Assembly (NCBI RefSeq): GCF_027594545.1
Contig: NZ_CP115160.1
Span: 1,311,001 to 1,375,000 of the forward strand
DNA length: 64,000 nt
Reading direction: 5' to 3'
Source: Algoriphagus sp. TR-M9
GTDB taxonomy: Bacteria > Bacteroidota > Bacteroidia > Cytophagales > Cyclobacteriaceae
Positions 53,552-61,447 of the stretch are shown piece by piece (within the stretch, counting starts at the first letter, position 1; every line of letters starts with the position of its first letter). Under the pieces are notes generated by a model. That model was not told the origin of the DNA. It searched no databases and saw nothing but the letters and a program-made list of their open reading frames with translations. The translations under genes were made by a program, and so were the position numbers.

Positions 53552-54049
53552 ATGAGTAGAATACCCAAATCCAATAATATCCCAGCAGATTATAGTGATT
53601 TACTGCAGCTTGCAGTTACTGAGATCAGAACAGCCAGGAAGGTTATCGCTAAGCAAATAAACAGTTCAACGAATTCTGTTTATTGGAATCTTGGCAAACT
53701 ATTGTTTGAAAGACAAATAAAAGAAGGTTATGGAAGCGGAGTGGTAAAACAATTATCCGTGGATCTCAAACACGAGTTTCCTGATATGGGGTTGTCTCCA
53801 CGCAACCTGTGGGACATGAAGCGTTTTTATGAGCGATATACTGAGGCAGATACAAAACTGCGACAGCTTGTCGCAGTTTTGCCTTGGGTGCATCATCTTT
53901 TACTTGTAAACAAAGTAAAAGATGATGTGGAGATTGCCCTGCAGGATATCAATAAACCCATAGGCGTAGCAGCATATCAACTGTTACTCCCAAAAGAGCA
54001 GCTGCAAACGCTGATTGTAGATGAAATAAACAATTCTGAAAAAGAGTAA
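53552..54049 (+). pseudogene. Internally deleted DUF1016 (YhcG-type) nuclease gene
   Basis: The 165-residue frame has the DUF1016 N-terminal domain (SVYWNLGKLLFERQIKEGYG, LSPRNLWDMKRFYERY, VLPWVHHLLLVNKVKD) directly joined to the extreme C-terminal piece of the family (LQDINKPIGVAAYQLLLPKEQ). In intact proteins of about 340 residues the PD-(D/E)xK nuclease domain lies between these segments; here it is missing, in frame, at about residue 128. It may still bind DNA or protein partners but cannot cut. It lies 42 nt after hsdR. Confidence 0.8.
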
Positions 54050-54109
54050 TCTTTGGTAACTGGTTTTCCTCCAAACTCCAAGGTAAGTGCTCTTCCCGCT
54101 CACTTATCT

Positions 54110-54300
54110 TCTATTTTTAGGAATAATACCCTAGGACTGAGCGTTTAGGATTAGTCCAGTAGGACCGAGGGTGAGGAAACAGTCCGGTGGACTGTTTTAG
54201 TGAAGAAGCCAGACTGCGGGAAGGCAAATCCCAACCAGCCCCGACTAACGATGTGATCAGACCTAGAAGGAGGTTGATCCGGCCTGACTTAGGTGAAAGT
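54110..54300 (+). repeat. Composite spacer repeat, copy C
   Basis: Contains AATAATACCCTA, GAGCGTTTAGG, the hairpin AAACAGTCC-GGT-GGACTGTTT (54,177-54,197) with the flank TAGTGAAGAAGCC, and CCGACTAACGATGTGA (54,241-54,256), shared with copy B at 42,766. Copies B and C bracket the whole restriction locus. Confidence 0.65.
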
Positions 54301-54332
54301 AATTAGATGCTATAGGCTGATTATATCTAATA

Positions 54333-54377
54333 TTTTTACTCCAAAAATGTAAATGGTTTACATATTTGGAGTAAAAA
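54333..54377 (+). promoter_or_regulatory. 45-nt palindrome upstream of the RloA-like gene
   Basis: Two 21-nt arms (54,333-54,353 starting TTTTTACTCCAAA, and 54,357-54,377 ending TTTGGAGTAAAAA) with loop TGG match at 20 of 21 positions. It lies about 80 nt before the ATG; a TATTTTTG -7-like box follows at 54,403-54,410. It may be a bidirectional terminator or operator. Confidence 0.6.
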
Positions 54378-54459
54378 TAACCATATTCAGTATTTTTCGT
54401 TGTATTTTTGTATACTCTTTTACGAGTAAATAAATAGCGTTAGTCTTAAAAGCACCTAG

Positions 54460-55767
54460 ATGATACTCAACTTTAGTGTCCAGAATTTTGGCCCGGTGAA
54501 AGAAAAGCAAATCCTGACTTTTGAAGCGGATAGCTCCTCTCATTTGGAAGATCAATATGTGATTACTACCCAAAGCGGCATCCGGGTTTTGAAGCTTGGT
54601 CTTATTTATGGAGCCAATGCTTCTGGGAAGACTACCATCCTTCGGGCGCTTGATTTTCTAAGAGATCTGGTCTTGGAACCGGAGGAAAAGAAAACAGCGC
54701 AACTTAAATTTTCTCCTTTTCTATTCGACCAGGAAACACCGCGTAACCCCTCAGTTCTTTCCATTGAATTCATAACAAAGGAGATCAAGTATGCCTATAC
54801 AGTAGAATTCAATAAAAATGCAGTCTTAACCGAAGAGCTGACTTACTACAATCCGAACAAAGCCAATATTTTCCGACGTACTACGGATGTTGAAAACCAG
54901 TTTGCAGAAATCAAGTTTGGAAGTAAGATAACGGTAGATAAAGTGTATAAAAAGACACTGGAATCAAATACCCTGTGGAATAATACAGTTCTGGGAGGAT
55001 ACTTAAAGACGAATATTCAGATCAATGAATTGAGGAATGTGGCTGACTGGTTTGAGAAGCAACTCAAGCCCCTGGTATTGACTAGTACCGAGTTGGATAC
55101 CTATATTATGGGTAAAATCAGTGATAAAGAAATCGGGAAGAGCGATATCACAAAAATCCTGCGGAGGGCTGACTTTAATATCTCTGATATTGTTATTGAT
55201 GAGAAGGAGGAGGATATTCCTGATGGATTAATGGAGATTTTGAAAGAAAAGTTGAAAAACAAACAGGTGGATTTTAATGAATTGAAAAGCAGAGGGAAGG
55301 TGACTGCTCTAAATTTAGAATTTGAACATACAGTAGATGGTTCCAAGTATTCCTTACCGTTTTTGTCTGAATCTCAGGGAACTCAGCGGTATTTTGGGTT
55401 TGCAGGACTCTTGGCTTTGATGATCAAGGGCTCAGTTATTTTCCCGATTGACGAGCTGGAGACTTCCTTGCATCCTGATCTGTACAATCATTTTATCCTT
55501 TCATTCCTGATGAATACCAAGAACTCCCAGTTGATTGCCACTACTCACAACCGGGAGATTTTGGACAACAGGGATATTTATAGAAATGATGCGATCTGGT
55601 TTACCGATAAAAAGGAGAGTAGCGCTACTGAGCTCTATTCCCTGGCTGATTTTGATTCTTCTGTAATCAGAAATACAAGCAGTGTATATAATGCCTATAA
55701 AATAGGGAAGCTGGGAGGTGTGCCAAATACCGGAGACTTCTATATCGATCTGACTGATGAGAAATAG
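54460..55767 (+). CDS. RloA/AbiL-like AAA ATPase
   Basis: The 435-residue protein is an AAA_21-type ABC ATPase with Walker A YGANASGKTTIL (residues about 50-62), an insertion domain, Gln/signature region SESQGTQRYFGFAGLL, Walker B VIFPIDELETSLHPDLY and the H-loop ATTHNREI. With a RloB partner directly downstream (overlapping 11 nt), the pair corresponds to RloA-RloB, similar to lactococcal AbiLi/AbiLii abortive infection, in which the ATPase senses infection and activates a nuclease-like partner. Activity here is not proven. Confidence 0.88.
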   Translation: MILNFSVQNFGPVKEKQILTFEADSSSHLEDQYVITTQSGIRVLKLGLIYGANASGKTTILRALDFLRDLVLEPEEKKTAQLKFSPFLFDQETPRNPSVLSIEFITKEIKYAYTVEFNKNAVLTEELTYYNPNKANIFRRTTDVENQFAEIKFGSKITVDKVYKKTLESNTLWNNTVLGGYLKTNIQINELRNVADWFEKQLKPLVLTSTELDTYIMGKISDKEIGKSDITKILRRADFNISDIVIDEKEEDIPDGLMEILKEKLKNKQVDFNELKSRGKVTALNLEFEHTVDGSKYSLPFLSESQGTQRYFGFAGLLALMIKGSVIFPIDELETSLHPDLYNHFILSFLMNTKNSQLIATTHNREILDNRDIYRNDAIWFTDKKESSATELYSLADFDSSVIRNTSSVYNAYKIGKLGGVPNTGDFYIDLTDEK

Positions 55768-56380
55768 AAGGAATATTCCTCTCAGGGGGAAACCTAAGGT
55801 AGCTGTAGTGGTAGATGGAGAAACTGAAGCCTGGTATCTGACCATGCTCAATAGAAATGAGCCCAATGCCAAGTTTCAGATCAAACCTGAAATCCCTCAA
55901 ATAAAGTCCCTGTCAGATCAATATGATAAGGTACAAAGTCTGGCTAAGGACTATGACACGGTAGTATGGATGATCGATATGGATGTGATCTTGAAAGAAA
56001 CACGAGAGGCAAAAAAAGGTCAGCCTAGACCGCTCGATGAATTTTTGAAGTATAAGGGCTTTTTGGATTCAGTTACGAATGTCACTGTTATTATTAATCA
56101 ACCATGCATGGAATTTTGGCTCTTGCTCCACTTTGAATTCACTCAGGCTCCTTTCGATGATTGTGCAAGAGCGGAGAAACGTCTGGTAAAACATTTGACA
56201 GATTATGCCAAAACACAGAAATATTACACCAGAGAGGGGGATGATATCTATCTGAAGTTAAAAGAGAAGCTCCCTACTGCTATAGGGCATTCCATAAAAT
56301 TCAGTGAGTTTGATCCTGAGAATCCGGATAGAGGACATTCTGGTATGCATAAGTTTTTTGAGATTTTAGGATTGTCTTGA
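55757..56380 (+). CDS. RloB-like effector
   Basis: The 207-residue protein matches RloB: KVAVVVDGETEAWYLTML (TOPRIM-like Glu), VVWMIDMDVILKE (DxD) and VIINQPCMEFWLLLHFE, the typical CxEFWLLLHFE motif. The TOPRIM-like arrangement suggests a metal-dependent nuclease. It starts 11 nt before the end of the ATPase gene, so the two are translationally coupled. It is followed by an 18-bp palindrome. Confidence 0.88.
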   Translation: MRNRRNIPLRGKPKVAVVVDGETEAWYLTMLNRNEPNAKFQIKPEIPQIKSLSDQYDKVQSLAKDYDTVVWMIDMDVILKETREAKKGQPRPLDEFLKYKGFLDSVTNVTVIINQPCMEFWLLLHFEFTQAPFDDCARAEKRLVKHLTDYAKTQKYYTREGDDIYLKLKEKLPTAIGHSIKFSEFDPENPDRGHSGMHKFFEILGLS

Positions 56381-56483
56381 CTTAAGCCACATAAGCATAA
56401 GCCTGGGAAATGATCGGTGTTAATCTTTGATCAGCACCTTATAAGAAAAGTTTTAATGTGATTTTTATTTTTGATTTCTGAAT

Positions 56484-56521
56484 AAAATGTCCAGTTTTTT
56501 TTTAAAAAAACTGGACATTTT
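56484..56521 (+). terminator. Perfect 18-bp palindrome after RloB
   Basis: AAAATGTCCAGTTTTTTT (56,484-56,501) and AAAAAAACTGGACATTTT (56,504-56,521) are exact inverse complements with a 2-nt loop. The position about 100 nt after the rloB-like stop and the A/T tracts suggest a bidirectional terminator. Confidence 0.65.
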
Positions 56522-56547
56522 ACTGCTTTTTACAACCTGGATACTTC

Positions 56548-56682
56548 ATGAAAATCACTGATTACATAGCAGGTAACATCGATGGGCTCCCTAAAGGGTA
56601 TGTGTCCACTTTGACTGATTTTATGGGGGAGGTGAAAAGAAAGGTGGCGGTGATCAAAGCACTAGATATCATGTTTTTTTAA
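56548..56682 (+). pseudogene. N-terminal fragment of a DUF6088/AbiEi-type antitoxin gene
   Basis: A 44-codon frame encodes KITDYIAGNIDGLPKGYV followed by STLTDFMGEV and AVIKALDIM. This is the winged-helix start of DUF6088-type (AbiEi-like) antitoxins, where GYV-x-T-x-x-DF and VIKALNRM are conserved. The frame is broken at a run of eight T (56,673-56,680); after a shift, RIISKHAFRGRK continues briefly, as the family's KISKLSKG segment would. The nucleotidyltransferase toxin partner is absent. Remnant of a lost toxin-antitoxin unit. Confidence 0.55.
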
Positions 56683-56839
56683 GAATAATCAGCAAGCATG
56701 CCTTTAGGGGGAGAAAGTAAACCTTAATCTTTTGCTAACATATCAAGTTTTGACTTGCAAAAAGGGTGGAATTGCGACCCCTTTTGCAATTAATTACACA
56801 GAGAAAATACCCAATGAATCACCTCATTAAGAAGTGGCT

Positions 56840-57290
56840 TTATAAGGTGGGTAATTTTGTAAACAGACCAAAAAACACCACAATCCCTTCACATTTTCTC
56901 CCATTTCCCCAAAAAATACCCTGTACATGGTATGTTTTCCTATCAATTTATTCCTTTTCTTGCAGGTAGTCTTTAGTTTTTGAAAACAACCAACCTACTT
57001 CTTACTCTTTAGCCCATCTGGAGCAGAGCCGATCACCCTCTCTCTTTAGGAGAGGGCGGGGGGTGAGGTAGAACACCTATCCGGGCTTAAATCCGGAAAC
57101 CATCAAACACCTTTAGATTCTGAAATCTTGATGATAGTACAAAATAAGCGCCTTCTCCTAAAGGAGAGGGAAGGGGGTGAGGTAGAAAAGCCAATTGCAA
57201 ATTGATAAGAATATCAGGGTGGAATTACAAATCCCACCCTGATTTAACTTGGATTGACTACTCCCGGTGGGGGTTATAACAAAAGAACTG
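56840..57290 (+). repeat. Composite spacer repeat, copy D (longest)
   Basis: Modules: CACCACAATCCCTTCACATT (56,877), AAAATACCCTGTACA (56,914), TTTATTCCTTTTCTTGC (56,947), CATCTGGAGCAGAGCC (57,015), GGAGAGGGCGGGGGGTGAGG, GAGGTAGAACACC, ATCCGGGCTTAAATCCGG, a second CTCCTAAAGGAGAGGG unit, CCAATTGCAAATTGATAAGA and the REP-like hairpin 57,217-57,239. Confidence 0.75.
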
Positions 57291-57372
57291 AAATTTATAC
57301 ACACATGAGCCAGAAAAGTCTCCAAAAGGAAAAAGCCCATTTGATGACCTTTAAAAATAAATGATACCAAAG

Positions 57373-57410
57373 GTATACATGTCCATCCTTTTTTGGGTGG
57401 ATATGTATAC
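57373..57410 (+). promoter_or_regulatory. Hairpin upstream of the AbiC-like gene
   Basis: GTATACATGTCCATCC (57,373-57,388) pairs with GGTGGATATGTATAC (57,396-57,410) with two G-U-type positions and a T-rich loop. It lies about 55 nt before the AbiC-like ATG and is the third long palindrome beside a defence unit in this island. Confidence 0.55.
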
Positions 57411-57465
57411 TAAAGGTGCATAAATAAATGAGTTGTGCTTAATTTGATAGAACATTAAGAATAAA

Positions 57466-58371
57466 ATGAATATAGAAGAAATATATAATGAAATTGATTT
57501 AAAGAAAGCTGAACTTGATCCTCAAATTGAAGACTTATCTAATAAAATAAACAGATTCACAAAATGGGCTTGGGCTTTTGTTATAATCGGTTTTGTTGTT
57601 GCTGGTTTTGGAATACTTTGCTATTTATTTCCTTGTATATCTGGACAACTAACACTAAATGAATTGGGAGATTATTTGTCTGGAAGTGTTGCTTCAGCTT
57701 GGTCTTTAGCTGGTTTATTTTTTATTTATGTTGCTTTTATAGGACAAAAGCAGCAATTAATTAATCAACAAATTGAAATATTATATAGTCAAGCCGAGAT
57801 AAAAGCGACACGATTTGAACTAGAAGGGCAAAAAGAGCAATTAATTGAGCAAAACAAAACTCTTAGACAGCAACGCTTTGAAAATACTTTTTTTCAATTA
57901 ATAAATAACCATAACTCAATAGTTGATTCTATTGATTTAAGAAGATGGAGTCAAAAAACTAATTCTTATAGTATTTCTTCGCAAGGTAGAGATTGCTTTG
58001 AGGTATTTTACAACAGAATTAAATCTGAATGCAAAGATGATTTTACAATAAAGAACACTCTCGATGCTTATATGGAATTTTATCATCAAAATCAGGCTGA
58101 TTTAGGCCATTATTTTAGAAATATGTATCACATATTAAAATTAATAAAAGAGACTGATTTCATAACTAATAAAAAAAGGTATTCAAGTTTATTAAGAGCT
58201 CAGCTTTCAAGTTATGAACTAGTTCTTCTTTTTTATAACGCACTTGGAGTTTATGGCGTTGAGAAATTTAAACCTCTGATTGAAGAATATTCGTTTTTAA
58301 AAAATTTAGATTGGAGTTTGATTTTCGACTCAACTCACATTGACGAATATGATAAGGAAAAAGCATTCTAA
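57466..58371 (+). CDS. Putative AbiC-type membrane abortive-infection protein
   Basis: The 301-residue protein has two transmembrane helices (WAWAFVIIGFVVAGFGILCYLF about 32-55, SAWSLAGLFFIYVAFIG about 75-93), a coiled coil (QQLINQQIEILYSQAEIKA), and the putative phage abortive infection domain: RFENTFFQLINNHNSIVDSI, FYHQNQADLGHYFRNMYHIL and LRAQLSSYELVLLFYNAL. This is the architecture of PF16872-type proteins. AbiC-like proteins are thought to trigger host shutdown during infection. It is very AT-rich and stands alone between two spacer repeats. Confidence 0.85.
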   Translation: MNIEEIYNEIDLKKAELDPQIEDLSNKINRFTKWAWAFVIIGFVVAGFGILCYLFPCISGQLTLNELGDYLSGSVASAWSLAGLFFIYVAFIGQKQQLINQQIEILYSQAEIKATRFELEGQKEQLIEQNKTLRQQRFENTFFQLINNHNSIVDSIDLRRWSQKTNSYSISSQGRDCFEVFYNRIKSECKDDFTIKNTLDAYMEFYHQNQADLGHYFRNMYHILKLIKETDFITNKKRYSSLLRAQLSSYELVLLFYNALGVYGVEKFKPLIEEYSFLKNLDWSLIFDSTHIDEYDKEKAF

Positions 58372-58383
58372 ATAAAAACTAAG

Positions 58384-58620
58384 CACAATCGAGTAGACGG
58401 CTTCGCTAACCATTAAGCTAGCGAGGTGCGCCTCTCACACCACCGTACGTACGGTGGTTCACAGGATTGTAGGTTGCGCCCGCCCGGATGACCCAGTCGG
58501 ACGGGATTTGAGGAAATAAAAAATCGAGCATCCTAAATTGTCTTCCGGAGGTCGTACTGGCAAAAATGCGAGATTCGATGTGACCATTAAAAAAAATAAA
58601 CACATCAAAGCATCGATTCG
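58384..58620 (-). mobile_element. 3' remnant of a group II intron
   Basis: Read on the minus strand, ACCGTACGTACGGTGGTG then TGAGAGGCGCACCTC, a GCTAGC hairpin and CTACTCGATT resemble the region after a group II intron reverse transcriptase and its domain V/VI end. A 61-codon frame upstream has no reverse-transcriptase motif, and no RT gene lies further along, so only the last part is left. Recognition is from memory of intron ends, not from an alignment. Confidence 0.5.
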
Positions 58621-58739
58621 TAGCCTTTTCTTCTTAGGCGGGACAAAAGTAATTGTAGTGATCAGAATCTGACTTTAGGCTACTGCCCAGGTCTTGAACA
58701 GGATCATATGACTCACTTTCTATTTTTGTCTGAAAAGTA

Positions 58740-59085
58740 TGCCGTGGGACGCAGATAATTCTGAAGATAGACCGAAAAACACCGCAATTTCCTCACTTTT
58801 CCTCCCATTATCTTAAATAATACCCTGTATAGGGTATGTGCTGGTATCATTTTATTCCTTTTCTTGCGTACAGCCTTTTAATTATTGAGAACAACCAACC
58901 CACTTCTTACCCTTTATTCCATCTGGAGCAGAGCCAAGCGCCTCCTTTTTAAGTAGGGAGGATGGGAGGAGGTAGGAAAGCCTATTGCAAATTGTCAAGA
59001 ATATTCGGGTGGAATTACAAATTCAACCCAGTGCGAGGAGCTATATGACTACACCGAGCGGGGGTAGGACAGGATGTCAAGAAAT
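58740..59085 (+). repeat. Composite spacer repeat, copy E
   Basis: Modules: CACCGCAATTTCCTCAC (58,767), AATACCCTGTATAGGGTATG (58,819), TTTATTCCTTTTCTTGCG (58,851), CATCTGGAGCAGAGCC (58,920), GCCTATTGCAAATTGTCAAG and the REP-like GGGTGGAATT-ACA-AATTCAACCC (59,007-59,029). The interval 58,621-58,740 between it and the intron remnant shows nothing else. Confidence 0.75.
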
Positions 59086-59148
59086 CTTCCAGAGGAGCAA
59101 TGGTGCGATTCCCTTACTTGACCCGATTAGCCACAATTAAAATAAAAG

Positions 59149-60183
59149 ATGGGAATATCATTAAAAACACATAAAATTCTGTGGGCCAAGTCAGGGAGCA
59201 AATGTGCTTTTCCAGAATGTAAGAAAGATTTGGTGGTGGATGAAAGTGAAACTGATGACCCTTCGGTAATTGGAGAAGAAGCTCATATCATAGGTAGGAA
59301 AAATGATGGCCCCAGAGGGAAATCTGAACTTCCGATTGAAGAAAGAGATAGGTATGATAACCTTATTCTATTGTGCAGCATTCATCATAAACTAATTGAC
59401 GATCAAGAAAGGAAATATACGGTTCAGCTCCTGCACCAGTATAAAATAGAACACGAGAATTGGGTCAAAGAAAACCTTAGAATTGACAAAGCAAAGGAAC
59501 GAGTAGATATAATATACGCAGGCTACATTGATAAATTCATAGAGCTTGCAGAGGTAGATAATTGGAAGGGTTGGAGCTCGTTCGTGTTTGGTGGCGGACA
59601 ACCGCATATATATCATCGTAACATACGAAAGCTACGAGAGCTTATAGAATTTACTTTATCAAGGGTTTGGCCAGGAAGGTATCCTGATTTAGAAAAAGCA
59701 TTCCATAACTTTAAAAATGTTTCAAATGATTTTTTAACCGTTTTTGAAAAGCATGCTCAATTTCAAACGGTATCTGATGATGAATTAACTGTGGAGGAAA
59801 AGGACGAACAAATGATTTGGACAGAAAAATTTTATAGAATCAGGGAATATGATGAAGAAAGATACCATAGTCTTTTAAGAAAGTTCGAATACCATTGCTT
59901 GCTTGTGGAAGATTTAGCGTTGGAGATGACAAGAGCTGCAAACTATCTATTTGATATGGTTAGGTTGTATTTCTTTCCAACATACCGAATTGAAGAAGGT
60001 ATTTTGTTAATTGAAATTGGCCCGTTTATGGATATGTCATGGAAAACAATTAGAAACGAATATAAACCTGATGAAAGAGAGTCCCTATACCCAGGGCTAA
60101 GACAGTTTATGGAAATCCGAGAGAGTAGAAATTATTTTCGAGGTAAAGGAATAGATGAAGATTATTTCCCAAAATATTATTAA
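59149..60183 (+). CDS. HNH nuclease-domain protein with unknown C-terminal domain
   Basis: The 344-residue protein begins with an HNH module: CAFPEC (residues about 19-24), GEEAHIIGRKNDGPRG (first His), YDNLILLCSIHHKLIDDQ (Asn and His-His). HNH domains cut DNA or RNA with a metal ion. The remaining 240 residues are helical and acidic (VTVEEKDEQMIWTEKF), without recognised family, and may sense infection or bind a partner. No adjacent ATPase is present, so it is not an obvious Septu system. Flanked by spacer copies E and F. Confidence 0.85.
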   Translation: MGISLKTHKILWAKSGSKCAFPECKKDLVVDESETDDPSVIGEEAHIIGRKNDGPRGKSELPIEERDRYDNLILLCSIHHKLIDDQERKYTVQLLHQYKIEHENWVKENLRIDKAKERVDIIYAGYIDKFIELAEVDNWKGWSSFVFGGGQPHIYHRNIRKLRELIEFTLSRVWPGRYPDLEKAFHNFKNVSNDFLTVFEKHAQFQTVSDDELTVEEKDEQMIWTEKFYRIREYDEERYHSLLRKFEYHCLLVEDLALEMTRAANYLFDMVRLYFFPTYRIEEGILLIEIGPFMDMSWKTIRNEYKPDERESLYPGLRQFMEIRESRNYFRGKGIDEDYFPKYY

Positions 60184-60228
60184 AAATGGCTAAAGAGTAG
60201 TGGATCCTAGATAAACAATTTATTGGCT

Positions 60229-60351
60229 ATGATGGAACTTTTAGAAGACCAAAAGATGCTTGAATACAAAATAAAGATTGAAGCCTTTAATCCTGAAATT
60301 TATCGAAAGCTTTTAGACGAACTGACGTTAGAGAAAAGCTGCAACCCTTAA
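60229..60351 (+). CDS. Small 40-residue ORF
   Basis: ATG 60,229 to TAA 60,349 encodes MMELLEDQKMLEYKIKIEAF followed by NPEIYRKLLDELTLEKSCNP, a charged helical peptide. It fills the gap between the HNH gene and the next gene (27 nt away), so it could be a small partner or antitoxin. It may also be a fragment; codon use does not decide. Confidence 0.35.
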   Translation: MMELLEDQKMLEYKIKIEAFNPEIYRKLLDELTLEKSCNP

Positions 60352-60378
60352 ACCACAATCACAACACTTGAATTTACT

Positions 60379-60804
60379 ATGGCACCCACGACAATACAGA
60401 ATGGCGAAATTAGACACGTCACAAGAAATCCAGATGTAATTGTGAAAGTAGCTGGGCCGTTTAGTGGCGAGACCTTTGAAGAAACTGGAAACACTACAAA
60501 ACTTGACCTATATATTCTGACAAATGAATTTCTTAAGTATCATTATGTAGTTATACTCGGCTTGGTAGACAGTTATACGGCACCTGGGAACAAGTTTTAT
60601 ATTGCAAAACTTATCACACATAGTTCTAGATACGACAATCTTGAAATAAATAAAGATCTTTATGATAAATCTTCCACATCTATTAGTTTAACTAACAGCT
60701 ATATCACTAGAGATAAATTTTTAATTCCAGAAGCTGAAGTTCGAACTAATAAAATTTATGGCAAGTTCCACTTAGATATACTTAATGAAGCTTCAGAGTA
60801 TTAA
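60379..60804 (+). CDS. Hypothetical protein
   Basis: The 141-residue protein has no signal peptide, membrane helix or known motif. Its middle (LDLYILTNEFLKYHYVVILGLVDSYTA, broken by a hydrophobic strand) and the repeated strands that follow suggest an alpha/beta or all-beta domain. It lies in the same spacer-bounded unit as the HNH gene and the 40-residue ORF, so the three may form one defence cassette; this is inference from position only. Confidence 0.55.
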   Translation: MAPTTIQNGEIRHVTRNPDVIVKVAGPFSGETFEETGNTTKLDLYILTNEFLKYHYVVILGLVDSYTAPGNKFYIAKLITHSSRYDNLEINKDLYDKSSTSISLTNSYITRDKFLIPEAEVRTNKIYGKFHLDILNEASEY

Positions 60805-60974
60805 TGCCTTAAGTTAGAAAATAGCTTCTATTTACTGGAAACGCAAGAACAATGAAAGTACTGGGGAGTTTTTAAATATTGAAATTCTCTACATGTGTTA
60901 AAACTCCTTTTTACCAGAGCTATTGACTTCAATTCCAGTTTGTGTTATGAAGGTTTGCCCATTAGCAGGGGCAT

Positions 60975-61400
60975 ATAGTTCTGCTGATCGAGAAATAAAC
61001 ACCGCAATCCCTTCATATTTCCTTCCATTTTCATGAAACATAACCTGTATAGGAGGGGCGAGCGTTAAAAATCTCTTCGGTGAAGAGATTTAGCGGAGGA
61101 GCCAGGCTGTGCGCTGGGATGGTATCATTTTATTCCTTTTCTTGCGTACAGCCTTTTAGTTTTTGAAAACGACCAACCTACTTCTTACCCTTCACGCCCA
61201 TCTGGAGCAGAGCCATGCTCTCTCTCCTAAAGGAGAGGACTGGGGTGAGGTAGGTAGACTACACCAACTTTTATCACTAATCCGGCCTTAAATCCGGCTC
61301 CCAATAACAAATTGTTGATATTTAGGGGGAGGAATTACAAATCCCGCCCAGTCAACACGAGGTATTGACTACGGCCAGAGGGAACTGTAACGAAAACGAA
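60975..61400 (+). repeat. Composite spacer repeat, copy F
   Basis: Modules: CACCGCAATCCCTTCATATT (60,999), ATAACCTGTATAGG (61,041), GAGCGTTAA with hairpin AAATCTCTTC-GGT-GAAGAGATTT (61,069-61,091) and flank TAGCGGAGGAGCC, TTTATTCCTTTTCTTGCG (61,129), CATCTGGAGCAGAGCC (61,199), CTCTCTCCTAAAGGAGAGG, AATCCGGCCTTAAATCCGG and REP-like 61,325-61,349. Confidence 0.75.
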
Positions 61401-61447
61401 TTGAATTGGAGGCCGTATCAACCAAAGTATCCGGTATATTTGCATAA

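Noticed and set aside
59149..60183. Septu (PtuB) or retron effector call for the HNH gene
   Set aside because: No PtuA-type ATPase or reverse transcriptase is adjacent, and the C-terminal domain is unlike PtuB.
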